Shown: piece by piece, positions 58,659 through 64,000 of the stretch
Numbering within the stretch: position 1 is the first letter of the stretch
How the letters are laid out: every line of letters starts with the position of its first letter
Source of the DNA: Vibrio sp. SCSIO 43136
Lineage (GTDB): Bacteria; Pseudomonadota; Gammaproteobacteria; Enterobacterales; Vibrionaceae
Direction of reading: 5' to 3'
Assembly: GCF_023716565.1 (NCBI RefSeq)
Contig: NZ_CP071848.1
Location: 868,001 to 932,000 of the forward strand
Length of the DNA stretch: 64,000 nucleotides
Notes under the pieces: model-generated
The model's input: the letters and a program-made list of their open reading frames with translations, nothing else
Databases searched by the model: none
What the model was told of the DNA's origin: nothing
Made by a program: the position numbers and the translations under genes

Positions 58659-60755
58659 ATGCAAATTAAACATCTTATCAAGCGTGCTGGCCTGTTAGGC
58701 TGGTTCGCTCTACTGGTTAGCTTAACGTTTAATGCCTATGCGCAGCCCTTTTCTAGTGGGTGGTTAAGCGATCCTAAACATCCTCCCATCGAGACTCGCT
58801 TTGTGTTGACTGGGTTAGTCGATCAAGAGCAGCGCAGAGCTGAGGGCTTTCTCGAAGTACGCCTTAGCGATGATTGGAAAACATATTGGCGCAGCCCAGG
58901 CGAGGGCGGCATTGCGCCGAGTATGAGCTGGGAAGGTTCAAACAATATTGAGGCGGTAAACTGGTATTGGCCCTATCCTGAGCGCTACTCTATTCTGGGA
59001 ATAGAAACACTCGGCTATCAAGATAGCGTGGTGTTTCCGATAAGCGTAGTGGTGGAAGATTTCAATCAACCGACCAAGTTAAACGCCAAGCTCACTCTAT
59101 CCTCATGCACCACAATATGCGTGCTGACGGACTATTTTTTTGAGTTAGATTTTGCCCCAGCCAAGCTCAAAGTGAACGCTGATGCAGCGCACGCTTACTA
59201 CCAAGCAATGAGTCGGGTACCTCAACCCTCACCATTGATAGAGAAAGTGGAAGCTGGATGGGATGATCAAACCAGTCTATTGCAAGTGACTCTAGAGCAC
59301 GATCTAGGCTGGAAGAAGCCAGAGATACTGATTGATGGCTCTTCTTCAGATCTGCAAGAAACCACCTTTACACCATTGGAGTATCAGGTTGATGGCACTT
59401 CACTAGTCGCAAGGTTTGAAGCCTCAAGTTGGATGGGCACCCCTGAGCTTGCTGGGCAAAATATAACGGTCACTGTCCATGATGATCAATTATTGTCAGA
59501 GTACACAGTGGTCGCAAACCCGCAAGCGATTGTTCAGAGTACCAGTCAATCATCCTTACTCCAGATGATCTTATTCGCCTTCTTGGGCGGTTTGGTCCTC
59601 AATATCATGCCGTGTGTACTGCCAGTGTTGGGAATGAAGCTAAGCAGTGTCATAAGTTCTCAAGGGCTTGAAAAGCGCCAGATTCGTTTGCAGTTTTTCG
59701 CTTCGGCAATGGGTGTTTTGGCCTCTTTTTGGCTGATCGCCGGTGCATTGGCAGTACTTAAAGTGTCAGGCAGCGCAATAGGCTGGGGTGTGCAGTTTCA
59801 GAGCGGTTGGTTCATCGGCTTGATGGTGTTGGTGACTGCAATATTTGGTGCCAATATGCTGGGGCTGTTTGAAATCAGACTCCCCTCACAAGCCAGTACA
59901 TGGGTAGCCAGCAAAGGAGATAACTCCTATCGAGGTAACTTCATTCAAGGGATGTTTGCAACCCTGCTCGCAACCCCATGTTCAGCGCCTTTCTTAGGTA
60001 CCGCAGTTGCATTTGCGTTAGCGACAAGTATCTCAACGATGTTTGTGATCTTTACTTTTCTAGCATTAGGCATGGCTTTCCCGTGGCTTCTAGTGGCGGC
60101 TTTCCCAAACATCGCCCGCTTGATGCCTAAGCCGGGACCTTGGATGAACTATGTCAAAGTGCTGTTTGGCAGCATGATGTTGATCACCAGTGTTTGGCTG
60201 CTGACTTTGTTATCCAGTCATTTACCCGTGTTCTGGGTCGTTGTGATTGGCATCGCTGGGTTTGTGTTTGTTTTTTATCGAGTGATGAAAATCTATGGTG
60301 AACGCGCTGCCGCTTGGTTAGGGGGTATTAGTGTAGTTTTCGCTGGATTAGGTTTCATGATTGGCGGAATGACTGCGGACCATTGGAGCACACCTTTGCC
60401 GCAAGACCCAAACTGGCAACCATTGTCAGTGCAAACTATTCAACAACAGGTAGACGCTGGAAAAACAGTGTTTGTTAACGTCACCGCAGATTGGTGCATT
60501 ACCTGTAAAGCCAATGAAATCGGCGTGATTTTGCAGCAGCCAGTCTATGGCAAGTTAACCTCTGCCAATGTGGTTGCGATGGAAGGGGATTGGACTGTCC
60601 CGAGTGAAAAAGTCACAGATTATTTGCAAGCCAATGGGCGCTATGGTGTGCCATTTAATATGGTATACGGCCCCAATGCACCGCAAGGTATTCCATTGCC
60701 TGTGATTCTTACTCAAGAAGCGGTCATGGATGCGCTTAATAAAGCGAGCGGGTGA
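58659..60755 (+). CDS. scsB: ScsB-type periplasmic disulfide reductase (DsbD family)
   Basis: 698 residues. Signal peptide (to AYA about 30), a long periplasmic N-domain (about 31-295), eight membrane segments with the DsbD pair IMPCVLPVLG (about 319-328) and ATPCSAPFLG (about 437-446), and a C-terminal thioredoxin-like domain with WCITCK (about 611-616). It passes electrons across the membrane to periplasmic partners, probably the ScsD- and ScsC-like proteins encoded next. The stop is 7 bp before the scsD-like start. Confidence 0.88.
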   Translation: MQIKHLIKRAGLLGWFALLVSLTFNAYAQPFSSGWLSDPKHPPIETRFVLTGLVDQEQRRAEGFLEVRLSDDWKTYWRSPGEGGIAPSMSWEGSNNIEAVNWYWPYPERYSILGIETLGYQDSVVFPISVVVEDFNQPTKLNAKLTLSSCTTICVLTDYFFELDFAPAKLKVNADAAHAYYQAMSRVPQPSPLIEKVEAGWDDQTSLLQVTLEHDLGWKKPEILIDGSSSDLQETTFTPLEYQVDGTSLVARFEASSWMGTPELAGQNITVTVHDDQLLSEYTVVANPQAIVQSTSQSSLLQMILFAFLGGLVLNIMPCVLPVLGMKLSSVISSQGLEKRQIRLQFFASAMGVLASFWLIAGALAVLKVSGSAIGWGVQFQSGWFIGLMVLVTAIFGANMLGLFEIRLPSQASTWVASKGDNSYRGNFIQGMFATLLATPCSAPFLGTAVAFALATSISTMFVIFTFLALGMAFPWLLVAAFPNIARLMPKPGPWMNYVKVLFGSMMLITSVWLLTLLSSHLPVFWVVVIGIAGFVFVFYRVMKIYGERAAAWLGGISVVFAGLGFMIGGMTADHWSTPLPQDPNWQPLSVQTIQQQVDAGKTVFVNVTADWCITCKANEIGVILQQPVYGKLTSANVVAMEGDWTVPSEKVTDYLQANGRYGVPFNMVYGPNAPQGIPLPVILTQEAVMDALNKASG

Positions 60756-60762
60756 GTTCAGG

Positions 60763-61275
60763 ATGGCGACTAAAAAAACACGCTCAACTTGGGCAAAAGA
60801 CATTGCGCTATGGCTGCTTATGGTGACATTAGTTTCCGCCGGTCTCGACTGGTGGAGAAAGCAAAGTATGCCTGAGCATAACCTACCTTCACTGATGCAA
60901 CTCGCTGACGAGCAAAAGGTTGTCGATATTCTAGCCATTAGCCAAGAAAGGCCTGTCGTGGTGTATTTTTGGGCGACTTGGTGTGGCGTGTGCAACTTTG
61001 TCAGCCCATCTATCGACTGGCTTAGTGAGCAATCAGACTTTGAAGTGGTTGGCGTAAGTCTAAGCTCTGGTAGTGCACAACGGGTCTCGCATTATATGCA
61101 AACCAAAGGGTATGAATTTAATAACATCAATGACCCTGCGGGCGAGATATCAAGCCAATGGGGGATCTCCGCAACTCCAACCATCGCTGTGATCCGTAGC
61201 GGAGAAATTACCTCTGTTACTACTGGCATTACGACCCCAATCGGCCTGTTCGCAAGAGCATGGTTAGCAAAATAA
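60763..61275 (+). CDS. scsD: ScsD-type thioredoxin-like membrane-anchored protein
   Basis: 170 residues. A basic N-terminus and single membrane helix (about 13-28) anchor a periplasmic thioredoxin domain with WCGVCNF (about 77-83). ATG at 60763 has GAGTTCAGG upstream. It fits ScsD by size, anchor and position between scsB and scsC. Likely passes thiol electrons from the ScsB-like protein to clients. Confidence 0.85.
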   Translation: MATKKTRSTWAKDIALWLLMVTLVSAGLDWWRKQSMPEHNLPSLMQLADEQKVVDILAISQERPVVVYFWATWCGVCNFVSPSIDWLSEQSDFEVVGVSLSSGSAQRVSHYMQTKGYEFNNINDPAGEISSQWGISATPTIAVIRSGEITSVTTGITTPIGLFARAWLAK

Positions 61276-61279
61276 TTAG

Positions 61280-62005
61280 ATGATGAAAAATACAATGAAA
61301 ACAGTTTTATTCTTTTTACTAGCAGCGGTCTCTATGGCACCGCTTGCACAAGCAAATACTCAACAAAAAATTGATGAAGTCAGTGAGATACTCACCAATA
61401 ACCCGGAAATCGTTGATTCCGTTCATACCAGTTTGAGAGCCTATGTTGCTCAGCAGGGCTCAGTCGAAGCTGCGGTCAAAGAGCACTACGATTATATGTA
61501 TAACAATGATCAGCACTCCTCTTTTGGTGCAGAAAGCCCAAAACTAACCATCATTAATTTCACAGACTACAGCTGCCCATGGTGCAAGAAGCTTGACCCA
61601 GTATTGCATGAATTGACTGAGCGCCACCCAGATGAGGTTAAGGTGGTGAACGTATATGTTCCTATTAGAGAGGGGCATCACAGTGCGAACTCAGCCAACT
61701 TTGCGCTCAACACTTGGTTAAACGACAGAGAAAAATACGCAAGCTTGCACAAAATGTTGGTTGAAAAGCCAGGTGTGCATAATAGCCAGTCCATTGCTCA
61801 CATCGCAAAGACGCTAGACTTGAGGCAGCATGTAGATACCAATCCGCACACGGATGAGATGATAGAGCAGAATTTCGCACTATTTCGTCAGCTTGGCATA
61901 CGTGGTACGCCCGCAATGCTAATTGAAGGTAAGGTAGTGTCCGGTTACTTGCCAATGACAAAACTCGAACCAATGATTGTAGATCTGCTAGAGGGCAAAC
62001 AGTAG
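61280..62005 (+). CDS. scsC: ScsC-type DsbA-family thiol oxidoreductase
   Basis: 241 residues with a signal peptide (MKTVLFFLLAAVSMAPLAQA). An N-terminal helical stalk (about 26-80), the part used for oligomerisation in ScsC trimers, is followed by a thioredoxin fold with SCPWCKK (about 97-103) and cis-Pro RGTPAMLIEG (about 212). Periplasmic. Order here is scsB-scsD-scsC, not Salmonella's B-C-D. Confidence 0.85.
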   Translation: MMKNTMKTVLFFLLAAVSMAPLAQANTQQKIDEVSEILTNNPEIVDSVHTSLRAYVAQQGSVEAAVKEHYDYMYNNDQHSSFGAESPKLTIINFTDYSCPWCKKLDPVLHELTERHPDEVKVVNVYVPIREGHHSANSANFALNTWLNDREKYASLHKMLVEKPGVHNSQSIAHIAKTLDLRQHVDTNPHTDEMIEQNFALFRQLGIRGTPAMLIEGKVVSGYLPMTKLEPMIVDLLEGKQ

Positions 62006-62014
62006 TAAACCGAA

Positions 62015-62041
62015 TAAAAAAGGAGGCGTGATGCCTCCTTA
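62015..62041 (-). terminator. terminator between scsC and the SDR-like gene
   Basis: AAGGAGGC / GCCTCCTT stem with a long T run on the minus strand. Best for the SDR-like gene. Confidence 0.75.
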
Positions 62042-62062
62042 ATCGCTCTATTGGTTTACTAA

Positions 62063-62743
62063 TTATGCTTCAGCCGCCATGACCCGCCCATTAAAGTAGT
62101 CGTTAGCCACGATATATTCAGTGTTGCGGATCAGCTCATCTTGCAGGTGGGCACGTTTCCTACAGTGCGAGGATAGTTGACTTATATTTGGCACCACGCC
62201 GCCCACACGGATTTTGAAAGGGTTGAGCTCCTTCGCCCAGCTCTGTGTCATTCCTGTGAGTAGGGCACTCACATTTTCAAGACCTTCGGATTCTGAATCA
62301 TTGAGTGCTGCAGAAAGGTTGACGATCACACCATGCTTGCCCTGACTTCGCATTCGAGAAGCCCCAACTTGACCAAAGCTATATAGCGGCGATGCAAAGC
62401 TGGCTAGCTCTGTGGTGAAAGAGTTACGACTTGGCTTTTCACTCAGCAAGCTTGGTAAAGGTGCTGATGGCCAATAGTTAACCAGCACATCTAACCCTTG
62501 GTCGAAGTTGTCATCGATATAGTCAAACAGTGCATTGACACTTTGCACGGAGGTATTTGACAGGTGAAAGTAGTTCACCTTGTCTACGACGGCTCGACAA
62601 CGCTTGATGGTTTCTAGCAGTGCGTGTGAATCTGTGTCAGCAACGATGACTTTTGCCCCAAGCGTGAGGAAATGCGTTGCTAGTGTGCTTCCTAAAGCCG
62701 TCCCTGCAGATGTAATAAGTACGACTGAGTTTTTTATATCCAT
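62063..62743 (-). CDS. SDR-fold protein lacking the catalytic Tyr/Lys
   Basis: About 226 residues (ATG at 62743; a start four codons upstream is also possible). It has an SDR Rossmann start but with an altered cofactor motif (TSAGTALGS in place of TGxxxGxG). After VIVNLSAA the position of the catalytic Tyr is Asn and that of the Lys is Leu, so it should not be a normal dehydrogenase. Residues LLTGMTQSWAKEL continue the fold. Role unknown; regulatory or binding function possible. Confidence 0.7.
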   Translation of the reverse strand: MDIKNSVVLITSAGTALGSTLATHFLTLGAKVIVADTDSHALLETIKRCRAVVDKVNYFHLSNTSVQSVNALFDYIDDNFDQGLDVLVNYWPSAPLPSLLSEKPSRNSFTTELASFASPLYSFGQVGASRMRSQGKHGVIVNLSAALNDSESEGLENVSALLTGMTQSWAKELNPFKIRVGGVVPNISQLSSHCRKRAHLQDELIRNTEYIVANDYFNGRVMAAEA

Positions 62744-63109
62744 TGGATACCCCATTTTGTTCTTTTAATCGTACAGCCAATGGCATCCATCTGTTTTTAT
62801 TTGTTTTTTAACTAATGCACTGCATTATCTAGGATGGAAATTCGTCCATAAAAAGCCATATGCAACTATCTTGGATAACTCGGTGAGTAAGTCCTCAAAA
62901 GTTGTGAATAACAAGTATGGACAAGATTCATAAAATGAATGTGAATTCGGTGCCCTTTTGCTGATTTATAGGTAATCAAGTTCAAAAAATAGGCGCTTGT
63001 TCACAAATGGAATGGCATGTTGCAAGATTATTTCTCAGCATTGAGATGATGAGCAATGATGCGCATAATATAATAAGGTTATATTTTTCAGGGTGTTAAC
63101 GATGATTTG
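62744..63109. other. intergenic region left of the 167-aa gene
   Basis: 366 bp, AT-rich, no gene or clear element seen. Confidence 0.5.
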
Positions 63110-63613
63110 CTAGGCTTGCATTTGAATCTGGTGATTTAGACGTGCAGCGGCCATCTGCTTGTAGATATCTTGTGGAATAACCGCTTTTGGTGCCGTTTGG
63201 GTTAGAGAGGTGCGCTCGTGGTTAGATAGGTTGTGATAAACCTCTTCTGGCAGGTCGCAGGTATCTTCTGGCATGTAGCACAGTGCATCAGGCTGAAGTT
63301 GATGAGCAAGGTGAGCTCCGGTGATTGAGCCTTGGTGAAACAGTTGTGCTTGCGTTGCAGAACGAGCGTAGCTGTCTTGGTCTGAGCGAAGCTGTTGTGG
63401 TTTAGCGAGCTCAAATTGCTCTCGCAAGATTTGATCGCTCACTTCAATTTCATCGACCTGTTCAACAGGGGTGTTGTCACGTACATCGTTAGAAAACAGC
63501 GAAACCAACAAGGCAAAATCAGCACGACGACCTTGGTTCACTGCATTATTAATGCCGCTACCTAGGGTCAATTCGTTGACTAATCCAGCTTTGTCGAGTG
63601 TATGAACTTGCAT
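63110..63613 (-). CDS. hypothetical protein upstream region of sodB
   Basis: 167 residues, soluble, no signal. Starts MQVHTLDKAGLVNELTLGSGINNAV with a middle acidic part and Gln-rich sections; two cysteines near 112 and 119. No family recognised. A plausible purine-rich site TTAAAAAACGGC precedes the ATG. It lies between the SDR-like gene and sodB, all on the minus strand. Confidence 0.65.
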   Translation of the reverse strand: MQVHTLDKAGLVNELTLGSGINNAVNQGRRADFALLVSLFSNDVRDNTPVEQVDEIEVSDQILREQFELAKPQQLRSDQDSYARSATQAQLFHQGSITGAHLAHQLQPDALCYMPEDTCDLPEEVYHNLSNHERTSLTQTAPKAVIPQDIYKQMAAARLNHQIQMQA

Positions 63614-63694
63614 GTTTTTGCCGTTTTTTAAGAGGTTATTTAGTTAACGGCAAGGTAAGGGATAGCTTTAGGGATTAATTTGAAAATAATGTAC

Positions 63695-63728
63695 TTAAAA
63701 AAGAACAGGCTCGCCTAAGCGAGCCTGT
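63695..63728 (-). terminator. terminator after sodB
   Basis: ACAGGCTCGC / GCGAGCCTGT stem with 4-nt loop, then a T run on the minus strand. Confidence 0.9.
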
Positions 63729-63752
63729 GAAATAGCATTGGTAAGTATTGAA

Positions 63753-64000
63753 TTACTTAGCTAGGTTTTCTGCAACGAAGTCCCAGTTAACTAGTGCCCA
63801 GAAAGCATTCATGTAGTCTGGACGAACGTTACGGAAGTCGATGTAGTATGCGTGTTCCCATAGGTCTACTGTTAGTAGTGGAGTAACGCCTTCTTCAGTC
63901 AGCGGAGTTGCTGCGTTTGAAGTGTTAACGATCTCTAGAGAGCCGTCAGCTTTCTTTACAAGCCAAGTCCAAGAAGAACCGAAGTTGTTGATTGCTGAGT
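63753..64000 (-). CDS. sodB: iron superoxide dismutase, C-terminal part
   Basis: The last 82 residues, cut by the window end. Clear SodB motifs: [28 protein letters not shown] with metal ligands Asp and His, and [16 protein letters not shown] at the C-terminus. It converts superoxide to peroxide in the cytoplasm. Strong terminator follows. The start lies outside the window. Confidence 0.95.
   Translation of the reverse strand, partial: SAINNFGSSWTWLVKKADGSLEIVNTSNAATPLTEEGVTPLLTVDLWEHAYYIDFRNVRPDYMNAFWALVNWDFVAENLAK

Overview
The window is a chromosomal segment of a Gram-negative gammaproteobacterium, almost certainly a Vibrio or close Vibrionaceae relative. The evidence is the protein sequences (apt-dnaX-ebfC-recR, gapA, adhE, the yejK / yejLM locus, sodB), the two-component-style signalling proteins, two large chemoreceptors and the moderate GC content. 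It is mostly vertically inherited core genome, with a few accessory patches.

Layout. (1) 1-3.9 kb: apt, dnaX, ebfC (ybaB) and recR, all on the + strand. dnaX carries an in-frame A AAA AAG slippery heptamer followed at once by a -1 frame stop. (2) 3.9-6.9 kb: two divergent Cys-cluster proteins (YkgJ-like and YcgN), then an AT-rich accessory patch with a small membrane ORF and a two-gene unit that looks like a peptidoglycan-hydrolase effector with a membrane-anchored immunity protein. (3) 6.9-15.6 kb: an iron uptake locus with an AraC-type regulator, TonB-dependent siderophore receptor, FhuF-like ferric reductase, FhuC/D/B-type ABC transporter and a ChaN-type lipoprotein. Fur-box-like sites lie before the receptor and before chaN, and the chaN ribosome binding site lies inside a perfect 14-bp hairpin. 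(4) 15.7-28.6 kb: core metabolism and DNA genes with partial synteny to the E. coli topB-gapA region: rlmA, yeaD, gapA, msrB, a DUF2989-like lipoprotein, yeaC, ansA, sppA, fadH, ydjA, topB. (5) 28.7-39.3 kb: signalling and accessory genes: a repeat-bearing lipoprotein, two methyl-accepting chemotaxis proteins, an SDR enzyme, a GGDEF-EAL protein with a LacI-type sensor lacking a DNA-binding domain, and a class IV-type histone deacetylase homologue. (6) 39.3-43.6 kb: a three-gene outer-membrane/lipoprotein cluster (FadL-type porin, di-haem c-type lipoprotein, parallel beta-helix lipoprotein) of unknown role.

(7) 44.0-45.6 kb: two identical tRNA-Ser(UGA) genes, each with its own terminator, flank a REP-associated-type (Y1/HUH) transposase. 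(8) 45.8-51.6 kb: yejM and yejL opposite yejK, then a membrane-anchored Hpt protein and a lipoprotein that also ends in a transmembrane segment. (9) 51.7-58 kb: asd, a 7-bp tandem-repeat array, a voltage-gated-type K+ channel with a zinc ribbon, ychE, a long AT-rich leader and adhE. (10) 58.2-62.0 kb: an scsBDC-like periplasmic thiol-redox operon. (11) 62-64 kb: an SDR-fold protein lacking the usual catalytic Tyr/Lys, an unrecognised 167-aa protein, and the 3' end of sodB running off the window.

The best candidates for something new are the effector/immunity-like pair at 5323-6353, the ribosome-site hairpin in front of chaN, and the FadL/di-haem/beta-helix cluster. All functional statements rest on sequence reading alone; no database search was run.
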